From JAQBVV01 sp965249205 (GTDB lineage: Bacteria > Acidobacteriota > Vicinamibacteria > Vicinamibacterales > UBA2999), in assembly GCA_965249205.1 (NCBI GenBank), contig CBDFLL010000006.1, positions 1,116,001 to 1,180,000 on the forward strand: a stretch of DNA of 64,000 bases, given 5' to 3'. How positions within the stretch are numbered: the first letter of the stretch is position 1; every line of letters begins with the position of its first letter. The translations under genes and the position numbers were made by a program. A model generated the notes under the pieces. The model worked only from the letters and a program-made list of their open reading frames with translations, was not told where the DNA came from and did no database searches. Shown piece by piece: positions 51,149 through 59,227 of the stretch.

Positions 51149-51367
51149 TCATGGCAAGTCGACACACGATCCATAGTTGTTTGGACGGCAACGTCCTAGT
51201 CGGCCGAGAGTCTTGATGAGTCCGATTACGAACCCGTGTTTCGAGAACGCGAGAATCCCGTACTTTGAACACGATGGCCAGAATCTACACGTCACGCCTC
51301 GACGCTGGAGATACGGTGACAGCCAGGATTGATAGATCCGAATAGCGGCGACGGCCCAGTGAGTCAT
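51149..51367 (-). CDS. yidD: YidD-family membrane insertion efficiency factor
   Basis: 72 residues with the YidD pattern: AAIRIYQSWLSPYLQRRG, then CRFWPSCSKYGILAFSKHG and RLGRCRP. The conserved cysteines are present. YidD assists YidC in inserting proteins into the inner membrane and is normally next to rpmH-rnpA-yidC, so its presence in this island means it is an extra, displaced copy. Confidence 0.85.
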   Translation of the reverse strand: MTHWAVAAIRIYQSWLSPYLQRRGVTCRFWPSCSKYGILAFSKHGFVIGLIKTLGRLGRCRPNNYGSCVDLP

Positions 51368-51379
51368 GGCAGGAGTTCC

Positions 51380-51610
51380 CTATACTTCGTGAACCACGTC
51401 TTCGGCCTTTACTGCACGCGACCCACACTTAGGGCACTGGCCGAGGTCCGTCGGCTTCTTCATGAAGAGCGTTGCTAATCCGCAAGTCATGATTGCGCAT
51501 CCTGCTCTTTGCATGGTCTCTCCGGCTTGTTGCATCTTTTGACCGGGGAGATAGTGCCAGACGTGTTGGCATGACTGACATGTGGCCCTGACTTCCTTGA
51601 CATCTGCCAT
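51380..51610 (-). CDS. Zinc-ribbon protein
   Basis: 76 residues with two cysteine pairs: RATCQSCQHVWHYLPG near the N-terminus and LGQCPKCGSRAVKAED near the C-terminus, forming one zinc ribbon around a central hydrophobic helix (CAIMTCGLATLFM). Function is unknown. A form A repeat ends 21 bases upstream of the start. It is followed by yidD 12 bases later. Confidence 0.65.
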   Translation of the reverse strand: MADVKEVRATCQSCQHVWHYLPGQKMQQAGETMQRAGCAIMTCGLATLFMKKPTDLGQCPKCGSRAVKAEDVVHEV

Positions 51611-51631
51611 CCGCGCACCGCTCCGTTTCTT

Positions 51632-51712
51632 CAGAACGTCCTGGCCGCCCACTTCACCTCGCCGATGACCTCGGCGTCATCCGGCCAGCGGCGTGTCGGC
51701 CAGAGTATCGCT
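51632..51712 (-). repeat. S24-type 3'-end repeat, form A, copy 4
   Basis: It encodes RWPDDAEVIGEVKWAARTF and a stop on the minus strand. Almost identical over about 80 bases to the copy at 53818. It contains the inverted repeat GATGAC/GTCATC. Confidence 0.8.
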
Positions 51713-51942
51713 ACGGCTCGCGCGGGTGCGCGGCGTCCCACTCGCGGGCGCGGCGCTGTGCCTGGCTCCGGTCCTCAGGCGTCAGCCGCTCGGCCACGCC
51801 GTCGCGGGCCTTTGCCGCCTGCTCGCGCTGCTCACCCGGTGACCGAGAGGCGGCAAGGTTGAACCACATGTGCGCTTGGACGTAGTCCTGGGACAACGCC
51901 GCGGCCGTTGGCGTACATGAACTCGAGGCTACAACCTCCGCT
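51711..51942 (-). pseudogene. Sel1-repeat C-terminal fragment, frameshifted, after an Excalibur-like remnant
   Basis: It reads EFMYANGRG in one frame, then SQDYVQAHMWFNLAASR and WDAAHPREP in another; one extra base breaks the repeat. Just upstream (51943-51975) a short QDGVAGER-stop resembles the end of an Excalibur calcium-binding domain, like the gene at 52855. Both are debris. Confidence 0.65.
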
Positions 51943-52032
51943 CCACGCCTACCGCTCACCTGCAACGCCGTCTTGGCCCCACACGACAAGTCTCCGTCGC
52001 TAGGGCGACCCACGCGCGCGCCCGGGCAGTTT

Positions 52033-52800
52033 TCACTGACCCTGCGCGGACCGTTCGACTTCGGTCGCCCTCGCGAGCGCCGCCAGCGCTTCAGCGGACA
52101 GCCCTCCACCGGCGCCGGTCACGTTGGCCCACGACCGCGACGGCGTGTACGCCGTCGAGCCGGACTCCTGCGAGATCCACCACCGGACGTTCTGAGGAAC
52201 GGTAACTAGTTCGATTTCGGGGCAGTTCGCCATCTGGTAGATGCCCTCGGAGCCATCGTTGCCGACCCCGCTTCCGAGCACTTCGTTGACGATGGGCGTT
52301 TTGGGGCTGCCGCTGCCTAGCTCCGGCATACTACGGCAATATACGACGAAGATAGCCGCTTCGCCCGAGTACGACGATCGGGCGCGAACACGCACGACCC
52401 CAACCGGCTTGCGGAATACCTCCGAACCGGTTCCCGACCTCGACCAAGCGCCCCCGGGTGTCCCGGGTGCCGGGAATCCGCCGCCCGCCTCTTGGCACCG
52501 GATCTGGAAGACGAGACGCCCCGCTGGAAACTCATCGATGCGCCCGCCGTTGCAGGTCGATCCCACAGGAGGGACAAACGTCGGCATCATGGATTCTTGT
52601 CCGGCTGCGGGAATGCAGTTGTACGCCCGCGTGGCGCCTTCGTCATATCCATGACAAGTGAAATCGAGCGCGGACGGCACGGTCGGCTGTTGCGCGGCGG
52701 CAGATTGCAGAGCGAACAGGACGACTCCGACGACGGCGAGCGTCCGGATGTTCCCCAAAGTAAGACCCAGCGCACCAGCGCGCATCATGTTCTCTCTCAT
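52033..52800 (-). CDS. Exported protein, paralogue of the gene at 17662
   Basis: 255 residues. A signal peptide (TLAVVGVVLFALQSAAAQ) and residues 35-105 nearly identical to the protein at 17662 (LDFTCHGYDEGATRAYNC and so on), followed by an unrelated domain with SSYSGEAAIFVVYCRSMP. The N-terminal start is MRENMMRAG at 52800; a second Met follows closely. A form B repeat lies just upstream. Function is unknown. Confidence 0.65.
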   Translation of the reverse strand: MRENMMRAGALGLTLGNIRTLAVVGVVLFALQSAAAQQPTVPSALDFTCHGYDEGATRAYNCIPAAGQESMMPTFVPPVGSTCNGGRIDEFPAGRLVFQIRCQEAGGGFPAPGTPGGAWSRSGTGSEVFRKPVGVVRVRARSSYSGEAAIFVVYCRSMPELGSGSPKTPIVNEVLGSGVGNDGSEGIYQMANCPEIELVTVPQNVRWWISQESGSTAYTPSRSWANVTGAGGGLSAEALAALARATEVERSAQGQ

Positions 52801-52814
52801 TCCAAAACCCCTTC

Positions 52815-52853
52815 TCACAATGTCCGCCCCGTCCACATCACCTGCCCGACGCG
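52815..52853 (-). repeat. S24-type 3'-end repeat, form B, copy 3
   Basis: It encodes RVGQVMWTGRTL and a stop on the minus strand. It joins directly to the stop of the Excalibur nuclease gene. Confidence 0.75.
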
Positions 52854-52854
52854 C

Positions 52855-53793
52855 CTACCGCTCACACGCGCGTCCGTCATTGTCCCGGTCCATGCGCCGC
52901 GTGTAGGCACAGTGACCGCGCGGCACTCCATTCGGGTGGTCTCGGCGGAGCGCGGTGCAGTTCCGGTACGGGCCGCAGGCGGCCCGCACGGCTGGCCGTG
53001 GTGCCGAGGGTGTCGCTAAGCTGCGAGCAGAGCCCCCAGATTCGCAGACGACGCCATCGCTGTCCCCATCGCGCATGTGACGGTATGCTGGGTGACTGCG
53101 GCTCACGGGGGCGATCCCGTGCGCCCACGCCTCGGCGCAACTGATCGTCCCGTTGCGGTTGTCGTCCCATTGGGTGAGCGCCTCGCCGTCTTGAGCGTCT
53201 ACCGGGTCGGCGACGGGTGGAAGGGCGCCGGCACGAGCGAAGACGATGAGGTCGGTCGACCCGCAGCCGGCGAGCACGGCGTCAAGTGCTTCGGTCTCGC
53301 GGCGGTCGATGGTGAGCCCGTACTTACGGCGGACCTCCACGACGCGCTGGGCGAACCAGCACCGGTTCTGGTCGGGCAACCACTCCGCACCGTCGCGGTC
53401 GCGCTTCTGGTTACGATTCACACTTGGAGCCGCCAGCGTCAGGTTTAGCAGATCGCTTGCGAAGCGCCGCCGCGTCGCGCCGTCGGCCGCACACAACCCG
53501 CTGTCGTGAGCCTCAGATCGGGCGACCATGTGCTCGATGTCCGTCTCTCTGTCGCTGGCGAACCACCGTCCCGTGTACGGACCGTAGACGCCACCGAGTT
53601 GGGCGACAATCTGGTCTTCGACCGACTGCGGGTAACGATAGTCGTCGGCATCGTAGGGTGAGCAGCGCACTTCCGGCGCGACCACCAAGCCTCGCCACGA
53701 GGTCTGCGCGACGATCGTCGAGAATGATGCAGTGAGTGCCGCAAGGCTGAGGGCGACGCCCGCGAGTACAGTACGACAACAATGACGTCCCAT
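52855..53793 (-). CDS. Secreted HNH-type nuclease with Excalibur calcium-binding domains
   Basis: 312 residues. A signal peptide (TVLAGVALSLAALTASFS) precedes a DUF1524/GmrSD-type HNH region: TDIEHMVARSEAHDSGLC, then FASDLLNLTLAAPSVNRNQK and DRDGAEWLPDQNRCWF. Then come an EF-hand-like WDDNRNGTISCAEAW and Excalibur repeats DGDSDGVVCE and, at the end, MDRDNDGRACER. It would be an extracellular calcium-binding nuclease. A form A repeat lies upstream. Confidence 0.75.
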   Translation of the reverse strand: MGRHCCRTVLAGVALSLAALTASFSTIVAQTSWRGLVVAPEVRCSPYDADDYRYPQSVEDQIVAQLGGVYGPYTGRWFASDRETDIEHMVARSEAHDSGLCAADGATRRRFASDLLNLTLAAPSVNRNQKRDRDGAEWLPDQNRCWFAQRVVEVRRKYGLTIDRRETEALDAVLAGCGSTDLIVFARAGALPPVADPVDAQDGEALTQWDDNRNGTISCAEAWAHGIAPVSRSHPAYRHMRDGDSDGVVCESGGSARSLATPSAPRPAVRAACGPYRNCTALRRDHPNGVPRGHCAYTRRMDRDNDGRACER

Positions 53794-53817
53794 CGCTCCT
53801 CTTCTCCTTCTTTCCAA

Positions 53818-53893
53818 AACGTCCGTGCCGCCCACGTCACCTCGCCGATGACCTCGGCGTCATCCGGCCAGCGGCGTGTCGGCCAGGGTATCG
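53818..53893 (-). repeat. S24-type 3'-end repeat, form A, copy 5
   Basis: It encodes RWPDDAEVIGEVTWAARTF, with TGG replacing the stop, 25 bases upstream of the Excalibur nuclease start. Confidence 0.8.
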
Positions 53894-54223
53894 CTACGGC
53901 TCCCGCGTGTGCGCCGCGGCCCACTCGCGCACGCGGCGCTGCGCCTCGGCGAGTTGCTCGGGGGTCAACTGCTCGGCCAGAGCGTCGCGCAACGCGATGG
54001 CGCGCTCGCGAATGTCTCCCGCGGACCTGGAGGCGGCGAGGCCGAACGACACGTACGCCGACATGGCGTCCTTCGGCAAGCCGCGCCCATCGGTGTCCAC
54101 CATCCCATGGATGGCGCGGATCCCGGCCGGGTCCACGTGGTAGGCCCCAGGGAGGAGGACCGCGAGGCCGCCGACGACAACCCCAGCGGTCACGGCTAAG
54201 AGCGCTGCTGTCATGCGAACCAT
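53894..54223 (-). CDS. Exported short Sel1-type protein
   Basis: 109 residues. A signal/anchor helix (ALLAVTAGVVVGGLAVLL) is joined to a single half repeat (GRGLPKDAMSAYVSFGLAAS) and the C-terminal helix ending WAAAHTREP. It is complete as an ORF but much shorter than Sel1 proteins, so it may be a deletion product of the same family. A form A repeat precedes it. Confidence 0.55.
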   Translation of the reverse strand: MVRMTAALLAVTAGVVVGGLAVLLPGAYHVDPAGIRAIHGMVDTDGRGLPKDAMSAYVSFGLAASRSAGDIRERAIALRDALAEQLTPEQLAEAQRRVREWAAAHTREP

Positions 54224-54237
54224 GGTGTACTTCCTAT

Positions 54238-54358
54238 CGAACGTCCGCGCCGCCTACTTTACCTCGCCGATAACTTCAGCGTCGGCGGGCCACCGCAGCG
54301 TGGGCCATTCCTGCTTGTTCGGGTTGTCGCTCACCAATTGCCAGCCGTCGTGCCGCTA
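54238..54358 (-). repeat. S24-type 3'-end repeat, form A, longest copy
   Basis: On the minus strand it reads HDGWQLVSDNPNKQEWP, then RWPADAEVIGEVK and an early TAG before AARTF. Its upstream edge carries a Sel1-type AHPREP tail (about 54359-54376), so the two 3' ends are joined here as elsewhere. Confidence 0.75.
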
Positions 54359-54445
54359 CGGCTCCCGCGGGTGCGCACCGCGACGAGACAGTCCGTGGCG
54401 CCGAAGGTGAAGTCGTGAGTCATCTGTCAGGACGCTAACACGACC

Positions 54446-54832
54446 CTAACGCTGCTTCCGCGTTCCGGTGATCTTCACTTGTGCAGGGTTTTTCGAAAAT
54501 GAGTGATCGATAATGCACCAGAGCGTTCTTGTTTTGAGCAGTTCTACAAAATCAGGATTTTTTAGGATGAAGCCAGTCCATTCTCTACCAACCTCTAAGC
54601 AAAAAGGTAATGGTGAGCCTTGAATCTTTTCATGCTTGATGAGGAGGGAGGGGTATTTAATCCCAATCCATTTCTTCTTTAATCTATTCCATCTGGGATT
54701 GTGTTCCTGGAATGAGACGTGCGTTAGTGTGGTTGGTGCTGTCCCGTTGTTGCGAACTGTAATCCTAAAAGCCCCGTCACTAGGTGGAGAAGGCACAAGA
54801 AGCATGTGGGGGGAAGCGGACAACTCTAGCTT
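54446..54832 (-). pseudogene. AT-rich gene of unknown function, 5' end cut by IS5
   Basis: About 128 codons with clearly lower GC than all neighbours. It is open right up to the left end of the IS5 element (KLELSASPHMLLVPSPPSD at the break), so its N-terminus is missing. The sequence FRITVRNNGTAPTTLTHVSF looks like an immunoglobulin-like beta domain. The origin is probably a different, low-GC organism. Confidence 0.6.
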
Positions 54833-54833
54833 A

Positions 54834-56130
54834 GCAGGCTGCTGAAAAACTCCGTGAAATGGGATCGACAGATCGATCCCGGCGTACTACCATGCTCCCA
54901 ACACCGCTGAAGGGAGCCCCATCATGCGCGGACACGATGAGCAAAGCACTCACATGTTCAGCTACCTGTCGCCGGAACAGCGCGTGCCAGCCGACCATCC
55001 GCTCCGCGCGGTTCGCGCGCTGACGGACGAAGCGCTGAGAACGATGTCGCGCAGGTTCGCCGGCCTGTACGCCAACACAGGGCGTCCGTCGATCCCGCCG
55101 GAACAGCTGCTGCGCGCGTTGTTGCTGCAGGTGCTCTACACGGTGCGGAGCGAGCGGCTGCTGATGGAAGAGCTCAATTACAACCTGCTGTTCCGCTGGT
55201 TCGTGGGCTTGAATTTGGACGACCCGGTTTGGCATCCCACCACGTTTACCAAGAATCGCGACCGGCTGCTGGCGGGCGATCTCGCGGCCGCCTTCTTTGA
55301 TGCGGTGCAGGCCCACGCGCGGGCGGCCGGGCTGCTCTCGGACGAACACTTCACTGTGGATGGGACCCAATTGGAAGCGTGGGCCAGCCTGAAGAGCTTT
55401 CGGTGCCGGGACGCGGCGGAGAGCGACCCGCCCGATGACCCCGGGAATCCCACGGTCAACTTCCACGGGGAGCGGCGGCGCAACGACACGCACCAGTCGA
55501 CGACCGATCCGGAGGCGATGCTGCCTCGGAAGGGCCAGGGGAAGGAAGCCAAGCTGGCGTATCTGGGCCACGTGCTGCTGGACAATCGACAGGGACTTGT
55601 CGCCAACGTCTGCGCGACTCACGCGACGGGGACCGCCGAACGCGAGGCAGCGGCGCTGTTGCTGGAGGCCAGCGCGCCGCCGGGCAGCACGGTCGGGGCG
55701 GACAAGGGCTACGATGTGGCAAGCTTTGTGGCCGCTGTCCGTATCCGGGCCGTCACGCCCCACGTTGCTCAGAAGGTCCGCTGGAGTGCGATCGATGGCC
55801 GGACCACGCGGCATGCGGGCTATCACGTCAGTCAGCGGAAACGGAAACTCGTAGAACAGGTCTTTGGCTGGATGAAGACCGTCGGCGGCTTGCGCAAACT
55901 CCGGCATCGCGGTGTCGCCCTCGTGGATTGGCAGCTTACCTTCGCCGCCACGGTCTATAACTTGGTCCGGCTGCGGAATCTGGAGGCGAGGTGTCCCTGA
56001 TCACCGGCCGCGCGTGTCGCCGGCCCCTTGATCGGGGCCAGCGCACAGCCGTGCGCACCGTTGTCGGTCGGTGGTGACTCGCATGATCCTTAGAAAACGG
56101 CCCGATCACCCGGGTTCTTCAGCAGCCTGC
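54834..56130 (+). mobile_element. IS5-family insertion sequence
   Basis: Perfect 13 bp terminal inverted repeats GCAGGCTGCTGAA (54834-54846 and 56118-56130), flanked on both sides by TA, with an intact transposase gene between. It separates the low-GC fragment from gpsA. Confidence 0.9.
54924..56000 (+). CDS. IS5-family transposase
   Basis: 358 residues. An N-terminal helical domain (FSYLSPEQRVPADHPLRAVR, RPSIPPEQLLRALLLQVLYT) is followed by the DDE core: HFTVDGTQLEAWASLKSF (first Asp), GADKGYDVASFVAAV (second Asp) and KRKLVEQVFGWMKTVGGLRK (Glu). It is full length and intact. Confidence 0.95.
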   Translation: MRGHDEQSTHMFSYLSPEQRVPADHPLRAVRALTDEALRTMSRRFAGLYANTGRPSIPPEQLLRALLLQVLYTVRSERLLMEELNYNLLFRWFVGLNLDDPVWHPTTFTKNRDRLLAGDLAAAFFDAVQAHARAAGLLSDEHFTVDGTQLEAWASLKSFRCRDAAESDPPDDPGNPTVNFHGERRRNDTHQSTTDPEAMLPRKGQGKEAKLAYLGHVLLDNRQGLVANVCATHATGTAEREAAALLLEASAPPGSTVGADKGYDVASFVAAVRIRAVTPHVAQKVRWSAIDGRTTRHAGYHVSQRKRKLVEQVFGWMKTVGGLRKLRHRGVALVDWQLTFAATVYNLVRLRNLEARCP

Positions 56131-56142
56131 TAGGAGGCTTTC

Positions 56143-57141
56143 ATTCGTCAGGTCGCAATACTCGGCGCCGGCGGATGGGGAACGGCTCTTGCCGTCCATC
56201 TCGCGCACGCGGGCCACGACGCCTGCTTGTGGGCGCGTGATCCTGCGCTCGTTGCCGACATGTCTGCGCGGGGGGCGAACGCCGTCTATCTTCCGGACAT
56301 CCGGTTTCCTGCTGGATTGCGGGTGACCGGAAACCTTGAGGACGCGCTGCGTGACGCAGAACTCGTTGTCGCGGCGGTGCCCTCCCACGGCACGCGCGCG
56401 ATTGTGAAACGCGCTGCGCCGCTGGTTCGCCCTGGCGCGACAGTGGTGAGCGCCACAAAGGGGCTGGAGCAGGAGACGTTGTTCCGCATGTCCGAAGTGA
56501 TTAGGCAAGAGCTTGGCAGCGAGGTCCTTGTCGCGGCGCTCTCGGGTCCGAGCTTCGCCGCGGAGCTTGCGCGCCAGCTGCCGACGGCGGTGTCGGTGGC
56601 GTCGGATGACGTGGACTGCGTCGAGCGGGTGCAGGCCGACTTCCGGACCGGATATTTTCGACTCTATGGCACGACAGATGTTATTGGCGTGGAGATCGGC
56701 GGTGCGCTGAAGAACATCATTGCAATCGCGGCCGGTGTGACCGAGGGACTGGCACTCGGGCACAACGCCATGGCTGGGCTCATTACGCGAGGGCTCGCCG
56801 AGATTACGCGGCTCGCGTGTGCCGCTGGCGCGCAGCGCGATACGCTAGCGGGGCTGGCGGGTCTCGGGGACCTTGTGCTGACCTGTACCGGGGCCCTGAG
56901 CCGCAATCGGCACGTTGGTATTGAGCTGGCGCGTGGTCGTTCCGTTGAGGATGTGCTCTCGGGAATGAAAATGGTGGCCGAGGGTGTCCGTTCCGCGAAC
57001 GCCGCGCTGGCCCTCGGCGCGCGCCACGGAGTCGAGTTGCCGATCACCGCCCAAGTGGCCGAACTCCTGGCCGGGAGAACAGACGCGCGAACGGCCCTGT
57101 ACGACTTGATGCTGCGACCGCAGCGCACCGAGGCGGGGTAG
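56143..57141 (+). CDS. gpsA: Glycerol-3-phosphate dehydrogenase [NAD(P)+]
   Basis: 332 residues. The NAD-binding motif VAILGAGGWGTALAVHLA is at the very N-terminus; LSGPSFAAELARQLPTAVSV and GGALKNIIAIAAGVTEGLAL carry the substrate and catalytic lysine sites. It makes sn-glycerol 3-phosphate for phospholipids in the cytoplasm. In frame, the only start before the NAD motif is ATT at 56143, six bases behind a perfect AGGAGG; a TAG precedes it. The IS5 element ends 12 bases upstream and may have removed the native promoter. Confidence 0.9.
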   Translation: MRQVAILGAGGWGTALAVHLAHAGHDACLWARDPALVADMSARGANAVYLPDIRFPAGLRVTGNLEDALRDAELVVAAVPSHGTRAIVKRAAPLVRPGATVVSATKGLEQETLFRMSEVIRQELGSEVLVAALSGPSFAAELARQLPTAVSVASDDVDCVERVQADFRTGYFRLYGTTDVIGVEIGGALKNIIAIAAGVTEGLALGHNAMAGLITRGLAEITRLACAAGAQRDTLAGLAGLGDLVLTCTGALSRNRHVGIELARGRSVEDVLSGMKMVAEGVRSANAALALGARHGVELPITAQVAELLAGRTDARTALYDLMLRPQRTEAG

Positions 57142-57163
57142 ATGCGAGACCCCAGGGAGGGAC

Positions 57164-58144
57164 GTGGCGTTTCTTGACCGCCTGCGCGACGGCCTGAGTC
57201 GTACGAAGCACCAGATCGTCGGCCGGTTCGACGAGATCGTGCGCCGCGCTGATGCCCAGCTGCCCGGCAACCCAGAGATAGACGTCGAGACGGTTGAAGC
57301 TCTTGAGGAGCTATTGCTTTCGGCCGATGTGGGGGTGGCCGCCACTGGTCGGATCGTGGGCGCCGTTGCCGCCCGCGCGCGCCGCGGCGAAAGCCTTCGC
57401 GATCTCGTGAAGAACGAGATACGCCACATCTTCGACGCGGTGGACCCAACCGGTCATGAGGTCGGCGAAAGCGGTCGGTCTGACCAGCGCCAGCCGGCTC
57501 GCAGCGACCAGTCGAGCGGACATGTGTCACATGTGGTGCTGGTGGTCGGCGTCAATGGCACGGGCAAGACCACGACCGTTGGCAAGCTGGCGGGCCTTCT
57601 CACGTCCTCAGGCAAACGGCCCCTGGTCTGTGCTGCCGATACCTTTCGTGCGGCGGCCGTCGAGCAGCTCGCGATCTGGGCCGAGCGCGCGCACGTGGAG
57701 ATCGTCCGGTCCGAAGAGGGGTCGGACCCCGCGGCCGTGGTGTTTGACGCGATTCAGTCCGGGAAGGCCCGTGGCTGCGATCCGATTCTGGTGGATACCG
57801 CCGGGCGCCTGCATACGCGTGCGAACCTGATGAGCGAGCTCGACAAGATTCGACGCGTGGCGGGGCGCGCCGCTGAAGGCGCGCCACACGAGGTACTGCT
57901 CGTGTTGGACGCGACCGTGGGACAGAACGGTCTGACACAAGCGCGCGAGTTCACGAGTGTGGCCGGTGTCACTGGCGTCGTTCTCACGAAGCTTGACGGC
58001 ACCGCGAAGGGTGGCATTGCCGTGGCGATTGCCCACGACCTCAAGTTGCCTATCCATTACGTGGGCGTTGGTGAGGGCATGGACGATCTCCTGCCGTTCT
58101 CGGCTGAGGACTACGTCGACGCCTTGTTTCAGCAACAGTGGTAG
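57164..58144 (+). CDS. ftsY: Signal recognition particle receptor FtsY
   Basis: 326 residues from a GTG. A short N-terminal helical domain (no long acidic A domain) precedes the NG GTPase: LVVGVNGTGKTTTVGKLAG (P loop, about 126), CAADTFRAAAVEQLAIWA, ILVDTAGRLHTRANLM, and VLTKLDGTAKGGIAVAIAHD. It docks ribosome-SRP complexes at the inner membrane. It follows gpsA by 22 bases and overlaps ribD, so the cluster is one operon. Confidence 0.95.
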   Translation: MAFLDRLRDGLSRTKHQIVGRFDEIVRRADAQLPGNPEIDVETVEALEELLLSADVGVAATGRIVGAVAARARRGESLRDLVKNEIRHIFDAVDPTGHEVGESGRSDQRQPARSDQSSGHVSHVVLVVGVNGTGKTTTVGKLAGLLTSSGKRPLVCAADTFRAAAVEQLAIWAERAHVEIVRSEEGSDPAAVVFDAIQSGKARGCDPILVDTAGRLHTRANLMSELDKIRRVAGRAAEGAPHEVLLVLDATVGQNGLTQAREFTSVAGVTGVVLTKLDGTAKGGIAVAIAHDLKLPIHYVGVGEGMDDLLPFSAEDYVDALFQQQW

Positions 58145-59227
58145 ACGGCGCGAAATGGATGCGGCGGGCGCTCGACCACGCAAGGCGGGGACTCGGTCGC
58201 ACGGCGCCCAATCCTGTGGTCGGTGCCTGCGTCGTGACCAGCGACGGCGTGGTGGTCGGCGACGGCTGTCATGAGAGTGCGGGAGGTCCGCACGCAGAGG
58301 TCGTTGCGCTCGAAGAGGCCGGCGCGCGCGCGCTGGGCTCGACGCTGTACTGCACGCTTGAGCCGTGCGTGCACACGGGACGGACAGGGCCATGCACCAC
58401 GCGCATCGTCGCCGCAGGTATCACGCGGGTTGTCGCGGCGATGGAGGATCCTTTCCCGCGTGTTCGCGGACGTGGGTTCGCCGCGCTCCGCGAACAGGGC
58501 GTTTCGGTGGATATCGGTGTTGAGCGCGACGACGCCATACGGTTGAATCAGCCGTTCCTGACAATCCTGCGTGAGCGCCGACCGTTTGTCATCCTGAAAG
58601 CGGCGACCAGCCTCGACGGGCGCCTCGCGGAGATGGCCGGAGTGCGCACGCAGTTGACGTCAGCAGCCGCGCTACGGCATGCGCACTATCAGCGCGCGCA
58701 GGTGGACGCGATCGCCATCGGGTCAGGCACGCTGCTTGTTGACGACCCGCTGCTCACCGCACGCCTGGTCTATCGTGCGCGGCCGCTCACCCGTGTCGTC
58801 TTTGACCGGCGACTGCGTGCGGCCCCGGAAGCGCGGATCTTTTCTACGCTGGCCGATGGACCCGTGATAATACTCACGTCTCGCGACGCGGTGCGCCAGC
58901 ACGGCGAGCGGGCTCGCGCGCTGGAGGAGAGGGGGGGCGACGCTATTGGCCATCGAATCGCCGAACATCGCGGTGGCGGTGCGCGCACTGGGGCGGTGCG
59001 GGATTCAGAGTCTCCTGGTCGAGGGAGGCGCCACCTTGCATCAAGCTGCCTGGGATGCGGGCATCGTCGACTACGCCCACTTGTATGTCGCGCCGACATT
59101 GCTCGGTTCTGGTGGACCGGCACTCCTCCCAGGCAACGCATTCGGACCTGCGTCGCTGCTTGACCGGCGGGTCCACCAGCTTGGACCCGATGTGTTGATC
59201 GAAGGGTATGTTCACAGGCCTGATTGA
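58138..59227 (+). CDS. ribD: RibD, riboflavin deaminase/reductase, with frameshift
   Basis: The deaminase domain is intact: GGPHAEVVALEEAG and CTLEPCVHTGRTGPC supply the zinc ligands. The reductase domain (KAATSLDGRLAEMAG, IAIGSGTLLVDDPLLTARL) breaks at about 58931-58940, where a run of seven G shifts the frame. It continues in another frame as LAIESPNIAVAVRALG, SLLVEGGATLHQAAWD, to the stop at 59225. Either a base is miscounted in the run or the strain lost reductase function. Start GTG 58138 overlaps ftsY. Confidence 0.9.

Noticed and set aside
46380..54420. Classical integron with attC sites
   Set aside because: No paired GTTRRRY/RYYYAAC core sites were seen at the gene boundaries, and the neighbouring recombinase lies at the downstream end of the array with a phage-type active site. 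The array is reported instead as cassette-like.
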